Below, one piece after another: positions 14,608-23,521 of a stretch of 40,737 bases of DNA. This stretch comes from a virus. The translations under genes were made by a program, and so were the position numbers. Under the pieces are notes generated by a model. That model was not told where the DNA came from. It did no database searches and saw nothing but the letters and a program-made list of their open reading frames with translations. Positions within the stretch are counted from its first letter, which is position 1, and every line of letters begins with the position of its first letter. Location of the stretch: the IMG/VR virus record IMGVR_UViG_3300009527_000010, positions 1 to 40,737 of that record. One strand, 5' to 3'.

Positions 14608-15953
14608 CGTCTTGTACTGAATTTTATTGAGATACCTGCCCAATCCGTCCACATCGTTGGACGAGAAGCGTTTGTTGCTTCGTACCACCATCCAAATGTC
14701 GCTCCCCCTGATCTAGTGGTTCTGAGTCCAACATAATTGTACGTTTTCATGTCCGGGCTATGAAAGAACTTATAAATGTTGTTCTTGTAGTCAAAGTATA
14801 TGACAAACACATTCCATGCATTCACGCACTGAGAAATAGGAATTCCCGAATCTAAAGCGCCTGCTGCAACGTTTGCGGCACTTCCTGCAAGGCCGCTATA
14901 AATAAACCAATTGGTTGTTGCGTTTGGAATGCCTGAATCATATCCATATCCAAAGACGGTTCCATTGCAAGCTCCTGTTGTATAGAAGGAACCCGCCCCA
15001 CTGATGAAGTTTCCTACACCAATCGCAAGTCGAGCAAACGTACTTGGCAGAGCTGATAAGTAAACTTTCGTTGCGAATACTACCGGGTACGCAGGATCAC
15101 CGCTAGTTGGTGCATACGGACCACCAAATGAACTTCCTAAAAAACTACGAGCACCAGCGGTTGGTGCTGCTGAAATAATTCCGTATTGGCTTGGTGCTAA
15201 TACCGAAGATGTAGTGCTCACGCCTAATGCATTGAAACTACCTACCGGCCCTGTCCATGTTCCTTGCAAACCGGTGAAATCATCGAACGCTGTCCAAAGA
15301 TCACCAAAAAGCATCTGCCATGCACCAGCACAATATTGCAAAAAAATTGATCTTCCGGGGCTTAAAAAAATAGCGATGCCATTTTTAGAATTTATCCGAT
15401 TGGCAGCGCTGCTATTGTCACTGTTGTGCTCAATAATAACTAGCTGCTCCGACTTGTTTACAAACATGCATATCCGGCCTTCAACGCCTCCGGTAAGTCC
15501 TGAAATTATTGCGTAATCGGTACCGGTATAATTGAGAATAGTTGCTCTACCTGTACCGGTAGAGGTAGCCCACGCATCATTCCATCCTGTTGGGCTAATA
15601 TTGTTGCTTTTTCCAGTAGTTGAGAAATCTACTCCATTGGGTATAGTCGCTCCAAGTTTCATCGACACTTCGTATGAAGCACCTGCACCAGCATCATTTG
15701 ACTGAATATTTTCACCAGGCGCAAACACTCGCTCATTATCCAAACCGGCATGCGCCTCAAGTGTAAGGAATTTTGCTTGTGGTATTGAACCACCCCCACC
15801 ACCATTCACCTGTATATAAGTTGTGGCCAATTCCGACCATGCGTAAATAGCGTCACCAACTCGATAAAACTTATAGAGATCACCAACCAATGGCAGCTCT
15901 GCCAATGTTGCTTCAGCAATAATTGATTTATCTACTGGACTGAGTTTAAGCAT
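14604..15953 (-). CDS. Tail fibre / receptor-binding protein candidate
   Basis: 449 residues from ATG 15951-15953 (MLKLSPVDKSIIAEATLAELP), which overlaps the upstream stop. A short N-terminal helical part is followed by a Gly linker (VNGGGGGSIP, about 60) and a β-rich body rich in Gly, Ser, Thr and aromatics. The C-terminal half (SPDMKTYNYVGLRTTRSGG, WWYEATNASRPTMWTDW) looks like a concanavalin-type lectin sandwich. Such proteins bind host surface glycans at the tail end. Assignment rests on composition, length and position. Confidence 0.6.
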   Translation of the reverse strand: MLKLSPVDKSIIAEATLAELPLVGDLYKFYRVGDAIYAWSELATTYIQVNGGGGGSIPQAKFLTLEAHAGLDNERVFAPGENIQSNDAGAGASYEVSMKLGATIPNGVDFSTTGKSNNISPTGWNDAWATSTGTGRATILNYTGTDYAIISGLTGGVEGRICMFVNKSEQLVIIEHNSDNSSAANRINSKNGIAIFLSPGRSIFLQYCAGAWQMLFGDLWTAFDDFTGLQGTWTGPVGSFNALGVSTTSSVLAPSQYGIISAAPTAGARSFLGSSFGGPYAPTSGDPAYPVVFATKVYLSALPSTFARLAIGVGNFISGAGSFYTTGACNGTVFGYGYDSGIPNATTNWFIYSGLAGSAANVAAGALDSGIPISQCVNAWNVFVIYFDYKNNIYKFFHSPDMKTYNYVGLRTTRSGGATFGWWYEATNASRPTMWTDWAGISIKFSTRR

Positions 15954-16344
15954 TTCGGTAAAAAGTGACCTGCAGTTTTGCGGTACATCCTGATTTGATA
16001 GCAGCCTTGAAATTAACCAACTCAGAAGGATCAAAATTGGTATTGGAAGTTTTGCCCAATAGCAGCACTGTTTTGTTCTCAAAGATTGCTTCGCCATTCT
16101 TTAAGTTCACATCAGGATCAAAGCCGCTTGCGGTGACAACACGCATTTCATTTGAAGGGGAAGTGAACTCAATCTCAATCCTTGCTCCTGTGGCTGAATT
16201 AGGCATCGAATAAGGTGCGCCAGCATCATCTACGCCATCAGAGAGCGTTGCAATCTTTGTGTCAGAAGCATTAATAACACAGTAGCCGACAATTGTATCG
16301 GCTACCGTGTTTTTTCTTTTCTGATGTTGGTTGTAACTAGACAT
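15946..16344 (-). CDS. Fibre-module hypothetical protein, 132 aa
   Basis: It begins MSSYNQHQKRKNTVADTIVGY. It is β-rich with FDPDVNLKNGEAIFENKTVLLLG and ends KLQVTFYRNA. No signal peptide. It is not recognised. It overlaps the fibre gene start and follows the 186-aa gene by 3 nt, so it is probably a virion or fibre-base component. Confidence 0.55.
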   Translation of the reverse strand: MSSYNQHQKRKNTVADTIVGYCVINASDTKIATLSDGVDDAGAPYSMPNSATGARIEIEFTSPSNEMRVVTASGFDPDVNLKNGEAIFENKTVLLLGKTSNTNFDPSELVNFKAAIKSGCTAKLQVTFYRNA

Positions 16345-16347
16345 AGA

Positions 16348-16908
16348 TTATGCTAGTGGGTGAGCTTGACGATTTGGCTGCAATGCATCTTCCCAAGAAG
16401 CCTTGTAAATATTTTTCACCAAATTTCCCGGACCCTCAGCGGTTTGATATGCGCTGACATTTACAGAGATACCGTCATGTACGTTTTCTGCACCACCATA
16501 GAGATTATTTCCCACACGGAAATACATGATCATTGGCTTGTTTCCGTACTGAAGCATACGAACAGCAGCATAATTGATGTCCGTGTCATTGAACTGCTCT
16601 GCTTCAAGTGAAAACTTGTATTTTCCAGCGCGAATTTCTTGACCGCCCTCCACACGAACTACGGGCGGCTCAGCTACAGCAATCTTTCCAGTTACCTTGA
16701 TGCGAACCACATCGTCCTGTGAATCTGGTTGTTGGTCTAGCTTCAATGCGAAAGACGCTGCATCTGCAAGGTCAGCCTCCAATAGAGGAGCTGCGGTCAG
16801 GTAGATTTCTGTTACTTCACCATCGGTAACTGTAGGTGCGCAGTTGAATTCATCAACTTGCGGTGGCTGCATGTTACAGCCGTAGGAGACAATTGTTGGA
16901 AATGCCAT
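16348..16908 (-). CDS. Tail-module β-rich protein, 186 aa
   Basis: It begins MAFPTIVSYGCNMQPPQVDEF. The middle (VVRIKVTGKIAVAEPPVVRVEGG, SLEAEQFNDTDINYA) and end (NNLYGGAENVHDGISVNVSAYQ) are β-strand-rich, like phage structural proteins. I considered a tail tube protein, but the position far from the chaperones makes that uncertain. It is the first gene after an operator repeat (16957-16978), so it starts a fibre transcript. Confidence 0.5.
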   Translation of the reverse strand: MAFPTIVSYGCNMQPPQVDEFNCAPTVTDGEVTEIYLTAAPLLEADLADAASFALKLDQQPDSQDDVVRIKVTGKIAVAEPPVVRVEGGQEIRAGKYKFSLEAEQFNDTDINYAAVRMLQYGNKPMIMYFRVGNNLYGGAENVHDGISVNVSAYQTAEGPGNLVKNIYKASWEDALQPNRQAHPLA

Positions 16909-16956
16909 TGCAATGTTTGTTTAAAGTTGTTATGTTCAAATATGCAATGCAAACTT

Positions 16957-16978
16957 GTGCGAATTAGAGCGAATTACA
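16957..16978 (-). promoter_or_regulatory. Operator-like repeat (variant) before the fibre genes
   Basis: In transcription direction TAATTCGCTCTAATTCGCAC, which keeps the 10-bp spaced AATT half-sites but has C in place of the third T. It is 48 nt upstream of ATG 16908. An extra TATGCAATGCAAA lies at 16941. Confidence 0.4.
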
Positions 16979-16998
16979 TTTAATTATTCACAAGTAAT

Positions 16999-17463
16999 TC
17001 AATCCTTGGTATTTAGCACAATCAAAGTACCGGCAACCAAAAGAGCTGCCGATTCAATGATTATGATTGTCTTTTGCAGAATTATGATCCTGCGAAGTGT
17101 CTTGATCTTTTTTTCTTGATCTTCGATTTGCAGATTTAAAGTCTGTAATCGCATAGTTGTTAATCTCAATTCATCGTCAATTTTAGCCACCTCTTCCATA
17201 CGATCTTCCAATGCAGATGACAACGCATTGCATCTTTGAGTCATCAAATCATTGATCTGCACGAGCTCATAATTGCGCTGAACCAAATACGATTTTAGTA
17301 TCAGTTTCTCCCCAAGAATATCGACATGTGCACTATTAAAACCGAGAAGAGTATCACCAGATGGGGATTGAATCCACTGTGGAGAGTTCTTTTGAGAAAA
17401 AATTGATCCTGACATCCCGATCAGAAGGAGGCAAAGCACGCCACGCATTAAGGTCTTCAACAT
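16999..17463 (-). CDS. Spanin-like protein (signal peptide, coiled coil, C-terminal TM)
   Basis: 154 residues. The N-terminal signal sequence MLKTLMRGVLCLLLIGMSG ends near SIFSQ. A long periplasmic coiled coil follows (EDRMEEVAKIDDELRLTTMR, LQTLNLQIEDQEKKIKTLRR) and a C-terminal membrane helix (IIIIESAALLVAGTLIVLN, about 133-151). This topology suits a unimolecular spanin, but no lipobox cysteine is visible. It overlaps the preceding TM/coiled-coil gene by 110 nt in another frame, reminiscent of Rz/Rz1. Confidence 0.55.
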   Translation of the reverse strand: MLKTLMRGVLCLLLIGMSGSIFSQKNSPQWIQSPSGDTLLGFNSAHVDILGEKLILKSYLVQRNYELVQINDLMTQRCNALSSALEDRMEEVAKIDDELRLTTMRLQTLNLQIEDQEKKIKTLRRIIILQKTIIIIESAALLVAGTLIVLNTKD

Positions 17464-17731
17464 ATTCGATTGTTGTTTGATTAGATTGCTTTTTTACTTT
17501 TGAAATCACGGACTGAAGAGAGTCTGCCCTTGCTTCGTTCTGCTCTGCTCTTTTTCTTATCTCTATTCTCTCTGCTTTGAGCATTTCGATTTCGGCTTGG
17601 ATAAACGGATCCTGATCCTTCCATGCCTGAATAGATTCCAATTCGCGCTTTGTGCGCTGATACATTACGGTTGTAACCAGCGCGATTATGAGGGCTATTG
17701 CGGCAATAATTGCCAATGTTTTATTGTTCAT
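17354..17731 (-). CDS. i-spanin (Rz)-like protein
   Basis: 125 residues from ATG 17729-17731, which overlaps the endolysin end. An N-terminal TM helix (LAIIAAIALIIALVTTVMY) is followed by a coiled coil (AEIEMLKAERIEIRKRAEQN, ARADSLQSVISKVKKQ) and a C-terminal domain with LPPSDRDVRINFFSKEL. A type II membrane protein with a periplasmic coiled coil directly behind the endolysin fits an inner-membrane spanin subunit. The protein downstream would be its partner. Confidence 0.6.
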   Translation of the reverse strand: MNNKTLAIIAAIALIIALVTTVMYQRTKRELESIQAWKDQDPFIQAEIEMLKAERIEIRKRAEQNEARADSLQSVISKVKKQSNQTTIEYVEDLNAWRALPPSDRDVRINFFSKELSTVDSIPIW

Positions 17732-18281
17732 CCCAGTATCTTGATATTCGTTCAATATTCTTTTTCAAACGCTTTCTGCGCATCACTCTATCTCCCTCAT
17801 CACTGCCACCTTCGTTGGTGTTGCCCTCAATAGTATCCACCCATTTTTGGTCCGATGATTCCACAAGAGCCCAATGGCCAATACGCTTTTTTGATGCGAT
17901 GTAAATGCCGCCACAATCTCCTGGTCTTATCTTATCCTCATCCTTTCGGCCACGTATGTAAATACACTTTGATTCAGGAAACCAAGAGGGCGAATAAGCC
18001 GACATTGGATTATCTATACCCGCCATATAGTGCCACATAGCACCAACAGCAGCACACCATGGATTCCCAAGACCAACACCACATAAACGCAAGCACTGAT
18101 CAATGAATGGCGATCTGTTATTCCCATGCGTTTCGCTTTGGCCAATTGTTTCCTGTGCGCACTCAACTATATCAAGGCCGCAAGAATAATCGCGGGTAGA
18201 AGCGTGTAAAGGATGAACGCTCCAAAGAATATGTAAGGCAAATAAGGCGAATCGTTGGAATCGAATTGTTTTTCGTACCAT
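17721..18281 (-). CDS. Secreted CHAP/NlpC-like endolysin
   Basis: 186 residues. A signal-like N-terminus (RFALFALHILWSVHPLHAS) precedes a cysteine-peptidase/amidase fold: C76 in GNPWCAAVGAMW, H136 in RIGHWALVE, and E152/N154 in IEGNTNEGGSDEGD followed by MRRKR. The order Cys-His-polar fits CHAP-type peptidoglycan hydrolases. The ATG at 18281 gives the signal peptide but lies 115 nt inside the upstream membrane protein gene; a shorter start would lose export. It acts on periplasmic peptidoglycan during lysis. Confidence 0.8.
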   Translation of the reverse strand: MVRKTIRFQRFALFALHILWSVHPLHASTRDYSCGLDIVECAQETIGQSETHGNNRSPFIDQCLRLCGVGLGNPWCAAVGAMWHYMAGIDNPMSAYSPSWFPESKCIYIRGRKDEDKIRPGDCGGIYIASKKRIGHWALVESSDQKWVDTIEGNTNEGGSDEGDRVMRRKRLKKNIERISRYWDEQ

Positions 18282-18610
18282 AAGTATGCTGATTTAAAGT
18301 TTAGGCGAATACCGAGGAAAGCAAAGCCATTTATGACAATCACTGCTCCACATGCAATTGGAAGGAATTGGTATATCTCAGACTCAACAACATGGTTTGT
18401 TGGATCAATCCACTCCATCAATGGTGGCATCAAATACAGCAGGATAACAGATACAAGTGGTATGGCCCACAATTCAGGAACAAACTTTCCAACGTAGGAT
18501 GAACGCACCTTTTTGATCGCGCTGGCTATGTATTGCCTTTTAGAGAATACTACGTAATAAAGAATGGCAGCAGCCAAACTGATGTAAAGGATGCCTAAGA
18601 TTTTATCCAT
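18167..18610 (-). CDS. Four-TM membrane protein of the lysis region
   Basis: 147 residues from ATG 18608-18610 (MDKILGILYISLAAAILYY). A longer frame upstream would translate the tRNA-Met gene and is rejected. Hydrophobic segments lie at about 4-20, 47-62, 80-100 and 125-145. It is not recognised. Its position before the endolysin and the overlap make a holin or antiholin-like role possible, but it is larger than most holins. Confidence 0.55.
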   Translation of the reverse strand: MDKILGILYISLAAAILYYVVFSKRQYIASAIKKVRSSYVGKFVPELWAIPLVSVILLYLMPPLMEWIDPTNHVVESEIYQFLPIACGAVIVINGFAFLGIRLNFKSAYLWYEKQFDSNDSPYLPYIFFGAFILYTLLPAIILAALI

Positions 18611-18634
18611 GTGATATTGCTTTTTGAAAAGGAA

Positions 18635-18660
18635 CCACGGCAAGACGTTTCCTGCCGTGG
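18635..18660 (-). terminator. Terminator-like hairpin after tRNA-Met
   Basis: CCACGGCA / TGCCGTGG, 8 bp with a 10-nt loop, followed on the minus strand by TTCCTTTTTC. It lies 41 nt downstream of the tRNA and 25 nt upstream of the membrane protein ATG. Confidence 0.55.
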
Positions 18661-18700
18661 ACACTTTGTTTAACCGTTTTATAGCTTTTAACCAAAACCG

Positions 18701-18773
18701 TTGCGGGGGAAGGATTCGAACCTCCGACCTTGAGATAATGAATCTCACGAGCTGACCACTGCTCCACCCCACA
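18701..18773 (-). tRNA. tRNA-Met(CAT)-type tRNA
   Basis: 73 nt, a complete cloverleaf: acceptor TGTGGGG/CCCCGCA (one G-T), D-arm GAGC/GCTC, anticodon arm TGAGA-TTCATTA-TCTCA with anticodon CAT at 18738-18740, variable AGGTC, T-arm GGAGG-TTCGAAT-CCTTC, discriminator A. CCA is not encoded. It has no GGG/CCC anticodon stem, so it is not an initiator; it could be elongator Met or Ile2 (lysidine). Position 37 is T, where a purine is almost always found. Confidence 0.85.
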
Positions 18774-18804
18774 ATTTACCCCTCACATGAGGGGTAGGAA
18801 TGTT

Positions 18805-20190
18805 TTATACACTCCAAAATTTCAAAGTCTCTTCACCCGTATGCAGGTTGAGATAGGTGTGATAAAAATCGCTCTTACCCGTGTCAGGCTTGAATGCTAT
18901 ATGAAATCCAATAACCTTGCGCTCAACACCAGCAGGAAACTCAATTGTTAAATTTCCTTCTGTATCAACTGTGGCTCCGTACTTATCTCCATCAACAACT
19001 TTGATAAACGGAGGCAATTCATTCTCAAATCGAGTTTCTGAAAACTTACCACGGAAGCCCATGAGTGTTGGATTAGCACTTGTCACGATTGGTGCGTCAT
19101 ATCGCGGTATAGCTCTACCATCGGTATCAAAGGTGAACAAGTCCTCAGTGGTAACATCTCCGTGGCCACAAATCTTCAACGTGAAGTCGGGAATCTTGTA
19201 ACCCCAAGGCGTCATCAAATCACGGAAGTTAATCGAATTGTCATCCTTGCCATTGATCCATACTTGCGGGAAGTATGTGTTTGGAGAACCTTCTAATTCC
19301 TGAATTTCCAGAGCAATCGTGCATAGATCTGTTGCAGGATTAGCGTCGATAATGTTCCATTCTTGAAAAGCCATTTCAGACAACTGCTCATCAGTATATC
19401 CCAATGATTCTATCTTGTCTTTTGTCAATATGATCGAGTTTCCTGTTTGACGAGAAGTCTTGACTGTTTCGATGATCTCAAATTGCACAGGGTTACTTAA
19501 CGAAGTACCGGTTCCTGCTACACGTCTGCGAAGTCTTGATATATTATGGACAACTTTGTCGTGTTTGCATTCAAGCCATCCTTTCTCGTATTGGATAGCC
19601 TCTCCATCGAATTTACCATTGGTGTCACCAATAGAGCCATGACGGGAAGGGCTTTCAATATTCATAAAAACTCCGAGTGATCGCATTTTCAATGAATCAT
19701 CGTCCATTGTTATGACTTGACTATTTCGGAAGCCGGTTGCATCGTTCTTGCCTTTATTTTCCCATTCGAAAGGAGCTGTTTCAGTAAAGAAAGCCTGATT
19801 CACTTTTTCGCTTAGGAAATTCAATAAGCCAAAGGAATTTTTGGTAGGTGAAGTAACCGGAACAAATTGTTCTAAAACAACTTCATCCGTGTAAGCACCT
19901 CTGGACCACAATCGCTTGATGTGTGTTTCAAATTTGAAGCCTTGCGAGCTCGCTGGCTTCAGTTGCTTGTTGGCAAAAGGCGCAAGATAACCGGGTAAAC
20001 CGAGCAACTCAGTGACCGCTTCGTTTGTGATTGGCGCTTGAGATGTTTCCACACCTAAGAGCAGGTTCAATTCGTTAGAATTTGTCATGTCTATAATTTT
20101 TGGGGGTTGATTCGAGTAAGCCCATGAGTCAGGCATAAAGGCTAGGCCGATAAGTGCACCTAGTAGAAATGCAATCAGATTCTTTTTCAT
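18805..20190 (-). CDS. Tail-region structural protein, 461 aa
   Basis: It begins MKKNLIAFLLGALIGLAFMP with a signal-like N-terminus ending near SWAYS. The mature-looking part starts MTNSNELNLLLGVETSQAP, with an internal ATG at 20088 as an alternative start. The body has LWSRGAYTDEVVLEQFVPVT and RLRRRVAGTGTSLSNPVQFE, and ends TYLNLHTGEETLKFWSV. I do not recognise a family. A signal peptide on a virion protein is odd, so either the start is later or the protein is exported. It follows an operator repeat at 20251. Confidence 0.55.
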   Translation of the reverse strand: MKKNLIAFLLGALIGLAFMPDSWAYSNQPPKIIDMTNSNELNLLLGVETSQAPITNEAVTELLGLPGYLAPFANKQLKPASSQGFKFETHIKRLWSRGAYTDEVVLEQFVPVTSPTKNSFGLLNFLSEKVNQAFFTETAPFEWENKGKNDATGFRNSQVITMDDDSLKMRSLGVFMNIESPSRHGSIGDTNGKFDGEAIQYEKGWLECKHDKVVHNISRLRRRVAGTGTSLSNPVQFEIIETVKTSRQTGNSIILTKDKIESLGYTDEQLSEMAFQEWNIIDANPATDLCTIALEIQELEGSPNTYFPQVWINGKDDNSINFRDLMTPWGYKIPDFTLKICGHGDVTTEDLFTFDTDGRAIPRYDAPIVTSANPTLMGFRGKFSETRFENELPPFIKVVDGDKYGATVDTEGNLTIEFPAGVERKVIGFHIAFKPDTGKSDFYHTYLNLHTGEETLKFWSV

Positions 20191-20250
20191 TGTGTTTATT
20201 GATAGGTTAGACTAAAATTAGGAACACCAATAATATGCACAATTTCAATT

Positions 20251-20273
20251 TATGCTAATTGCGTCAAATTAAA
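20251..20273 (-). promoter_or_regulatory. Operator-like repeat before the 461-aa gene
   Basis: In transcription direction TAATTTGACGCAATTAGCAT, close to the copies at 37234 and 40060, 60 nt upstream of ATG 20190. A partial TAATATGCACAATT lies just beside it at 20231. Confidence 0.55.
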
Positions 20274-20288
20274 GTTTTTAACCGATTA

Positions 20289-21506
20289 TCAAGGCAGGTT
20301 GATGCCAACGGAATTGTTTGACCAATGGGATTCAGATCCTGAAGCTATTGTTTTCAATTGGATTCTGAAAACGTAACTACCAGGCGCTAAACCCGAAACG
20401 TTTACCCCGGAGAATAACTGCATGTAAGAATAGGTGGTTGGTAATAACTGAAATGCTCCACTATCCTTGCTGTATTGAATCCTCACTAGGCTCCACGCTG
20501 GCAGTAAACCTTGTGCTATCCAATCCCCCAAAGTAAAATTCTTCTGCACGCGAATCGTGGTTGAATTCACTTTTGACACGTTCGCGCTAGGAGGTACTTT
20601 CCCAACAAAAGAAACGATCTCTTGGGTTTCACAACAATCATCACTAGCAAGCATTGGATCGATCTGAACTCGTATCTTTAAGGAAGGGCAAAGCTCTGAA
20701 ATACTATAGTCGGGCTTCTCTACATCTAAACCTTTTATGAAAATCTTTGAATCGTATGCATTTCTACCAATAAGATATAATTTTCTATTCTCACCATTGG
20801 CATACATAGCCATACTATTGATTGCATCGACCATTGCAACAGTTAGCCTTGGGCATGCAAAAAGGTGCGTTTTCAAAATTTCTTGACGTGATGATACAAC
20901 CTCACTTTGCAGGTTTGTAGCATTTTCCTCCACTAAAACGGACTCAGGCATAATTCCTTCAGATGGAATCCAAAGGTTATTCTTGTAGTTAGGAAGTATT
21001 GAATAGTTGATACCCCCAAAATTGCAAGCAGCATAATACACAAATCGTGTAAAATGCTTATGAAATGTGGTGTTGTATTTTAGGTCGCAAACCTCCCATA
21101 TCTCGCTATAAAAACGATATGCACCTATGGTTACACGATATTGGTAATTGCCTGAAGGCATTGTTGTCACAGAATCGTATATTCCAGAGAACATGGTAAC
21201 TATTCGCGCTTGCCCATCAATGATGACTTGGTAATGCTGAAAAAACACTGTGAATATAGGTAGTGCTCCAAAGTCCACATGAAGTGTATCGGTATCGGTA
21301 TTCCAAACCTGCACCGACATAGACGAAGGTAATTCCGATGACCATTGGCGGTGAAATATGAATTCCGGGTACCAATCAGATGGATTTGGTATTCCTTTGA
21401 ATTCCCTGAATTCAGCGACAGTCTTGCTTATTTGCAATTCCGGCTGATCATCGAAACTCGTAGTTTGAAAAAATGGTAATTTGGTATGGAAATGATTCTT
21501 TGTCAT
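20289..21506 (-). CDS. Tail tip protein with C-terminal FN3-like domain
   Basis: 405 residues. The N-terminal part is β-rich (WSSELPSSMSVQVWNTDTDT, SGIYDSVTTMPSGNYQYRV). The last 100 residues look like a fibronectin type III domain (GKVPPSANVSKVNSTTIRVQ, LVRIQYSKDSGAFQLL, VSGLAPGSYVFRIQLK). FN3 domains are common in tail-tip proteins. It overlaps the stop of the 598-aa gene (ATGA), so both are made together. Confidence 0.6.
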   Translation of the reverse strand: MTKNHFHTKLPFFQTTSFDDQPELQISKTVAEFREFKGIPNPSDWYPEFIFHRQWSSELPSSMSVQVWNTDTDTLHVDFGALPIFTVFFQHYQVIIDGQARIVTMFSGIYDSVTTMPSGNYQYRVTIGAYRFYSEIWEVCDLKYNTTFHKHFTRFVYYAACNFGGINYSILPNYKNNLWIPSEGIMPESVLVEENATNLQSEVVSSRQEILKTHLFACPRLTVAMVDAINSMAMYANGENRKLYLIGRNAYDSKIFIKGLDVEKPDYSISELCPSLKIRVQIDPMLASDDCCETQEIVSFVGKVPPSANVSKVNSTTIRVQKNFTLGDWIAQGLLPAWSLVRIQYSKDSGAFQLLPTTYSYMQLFSGVNVSGLAPGSYVFRIQLKTIASGSESHWSNNSVGINLP

Positions 21507-23299
21507 AGCGTTACATCAATTTGAGAAACACATGAATGTATTTCGGTAGTGATTGAATTTATTTCTCCAATACCTAGCTCTGTTTCACACATGGTAAAAG
21601 AATGAAGGTATAGATCACAATTCTTTGCAGTCAGGCTTTGGCGCTTGATTCTTTTGGTAGAAACGAAATCTACATCTACGTTATTGAGCTTGCCGCTTGG
21701 TGTGTGAGCCCCGTGCCTGTGGAAAGCATCATGCAGATTGGCCCATGACATTGGAGCGTTGACTTGCGAGTTGTTAGATAGCATGCCTGTTGTTGACCAA
21801 ATGTTACCGTCCGCATCAGCTGCAACAATTACAATTGCGTCATTTGTTATGTTGTCCGGAAAGGATTGTATATAATCGATGTCAGCGCAAAGCATATCAG
21901 TGTTTCGACTCTCAATTTCTTGATTTGTGCAGTTTGGAGAGAACTTTATTTCTGAGCCAACGAAGTCTAAGTTTCTCTGAACAGGCGTGCTGAATTTAAG
22001 AGAATATGGCAAGTTTTCATTAAGATAGTTATATGCTTTGAATCCCTTCAAGTTAGAGAGATTGATCACATCTAGGCTTTCTGCAAAACTTTCATGTTCC
22101 ACCCTCACCCAATAGTTTGAGCCATCTGATTCTAGCCACCATACCACCTTGAACATTTTATACAAATCAGACATCAACTTCTTAAAAGTGATCATCCCAA
22201 TTGATGCTTGTTCAGACGCTTCAGGAAACTTGACATCAGTTATTTGAAATAAAAGCGGGTGCTTCCAATAATGAAGCCCACCTGAAACTTGGTTGTATGT
22301 AGTCTCAACCAAGTCTGAATTAAAAAGAAAAAAATCAGATTTCGCGAAACTAATTGAATATGGACAATCTGTTAAAGCAAAGGAAGTCACCGCTAAGATA
22401 GTCTTATATAAAGACCTTCCATTTGGTATTGTGCTCACTGCATAACCAGGAGTGCCCTCTGTGAACACTAAGCTGCAACAAGTACCTGAGATCGTTATTT
22501 GACCAATCGCTGTTGTTACAGGGCATGTATCTATGTAGCTTAATTGGCTGACAATGTATTGCCCAACATAGGTAGGCGGGTACATGACCCATTTCGTGTA
22601 TTGTGAACCATCCCCAAGAGTAAAGCATTCTAACAAAGGAATCCAATCCTCAGGAGTTTGTCCATAGCCCGCATCCGGTGTTTGCGAAACATTGCCAATG
22701 CATTCCGTAACAACGTACAATCTAAAATAAATTGTTGTTGATCCGGGCACGCCTCCGATGATTCCCGGCAAAGTTAAATTATCCCATGTTGGATCACCAG
22801 ACATGTCGTCTGAAGAGTATTCAACCGCTCCAACCATGTTGAATGGCAGCAGGTTTGAAATACGAAAAACACTTCCTGTTATTGGGTTTTCGATGCTAAG
22901 AAAGTTATAATCAGCATCTTTATTTTTATTCAAACACGAGTACAAACTAACCTCCCGACAACTAACTTCAATCTTGCAGTGTTCTATATTGAATTTACAT
23001 GAATTCATAGAGAATTCACCACGAAACTCAATGTTATACTGATTATTGAAGGTGTCTACATACCGGCGAAGCTCAACATATACAGGGTCACACCGATAAA
23101 CGGAATTCTCAATGCTCATCAGAAGATCGTAAGCAGCAGAATCCAACTTGCGCTGGATGGTAAAACTAGATAACTTACTTTCCCAATAGTAACCTCCATA
23201 ATCATTGGAGCTCTTCTCTTTACTCAGAGAAACCTTACCTAGCGGCTGCTTTACCTCTGTAATATCGGATCCGTGGGAAATGAATATTCTGTACTTCAT
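21503..23299 (-). CDS. Tail tip / hub-like protein, 598 aa
   Basis: Large protein downstream of the tape measure. The N-terminal part has WESKLSSFTIQRKLDSAAYD, a tail-hub-like strand region, then NIEFRGEFSMNSCKFNIEHC and IEVSCREVSLYSCLNKNKD, a pattern I associate with Bacteroidetes phage tail proteins. Many cysteines are present (more than 15), which is unusual for a virion tip. The middle contains LMSDLYKMFKVVWWLESDGS. It probably corresponds to the central tail tip complex. Family assignment is tentative. Confidence 0.55.
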   Translation of the reverse strand: MKYRIFISHGSDITEVKQPLGKVSLSKEKSSNDYGGYYWESKLSSFTIQRKLDSAAYDLLMSIENSVYRCDPVYVELRRYVDTFNNQYNIEFRGEFSMNSCKFNIEHCKIEVSCREVSLYSCLNKNKDADYNFLSIENPITGSVFRISNLLPFNMVGAVEYSSDDMSGDPTWDNLTLPGIIGGVPGSTTIYFRLYVVTECIGNVSQTPDAGYGQTPEDWIPLLECFTLGDGSQYTKWVMYPPTYVGQYIVSQLSYIDTCPVTTAIGQITISGTCCSLVFTEGTPGYAVSTIPNGRSLYKTILAVTSFALTDCPYSISFAKSDFFLFNSDLVETTYNQVSGGLHYWKHPLLFQITDVKFPEASEQASIGMITFKKLMSDLYKMFKVVWWLESDGSNYWVRVEHESFAESLDVINLSNLKGFKAYNYLNENLPYSLKFSTPVQRNLDFVGSEIKFSPNCTNQEIESRNTDMLCADIDYIQSFPDNITNDAIVIVAADADGNIWSTTGMLSNNSQVNAPMSWANLHDAFHRHGAHTPSGKLNNVDVDFVSTKRIKRQSLTAKNCDLYLHSFTMCETELGIGEINSITTEIHSCVSQIDVTL

Positions 23300-23427
23300 T
23301 GATCATCCAAATTATGTGCATTTCGCGTGCATAGTTTGGTGAAGTCAAAATTTTAACTCACATGTATTTCACATAGATTTGCATTGAACCTTTTGATTGT
23401 TTCCAACAACCAACAGATTTATGTGAA

Positions 23428-23460
23428 GAGCCCGACTGATTACCGGGCTCTACTTTTTTT
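23428..23460 (+). terminator. Terminator hairpin at the edge of the accessory island
   Basis: GAGCCCG-ACTGATTA-CCGGGCTC followed by TACTTTTTTT on the plus strand. No plus-strand gene precedes it within the window, so it may have come with the island. It is preceded by a copy of GATTTATGTGAA (23417-23428) without an ATG beside it. The rest of 23300-23427 shows no gene; 23313-23334 has a weak operator-like TGCATTTCGCGTGCATA. Confidence 0.55.
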
Positions 23461-23521
23461 AGATGCCGTTTATATTGGAACTATTTCGCAGTAACTTCAA
23501 CAGAAAAGTCTACATACCTAT

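Noticed and set aside
18611-18772. N-terminal extension of the four-TM protein
   Set aside because: It would translate the tRNA-Met gene and its terminator; ATG 18608-18610 is the natural start.
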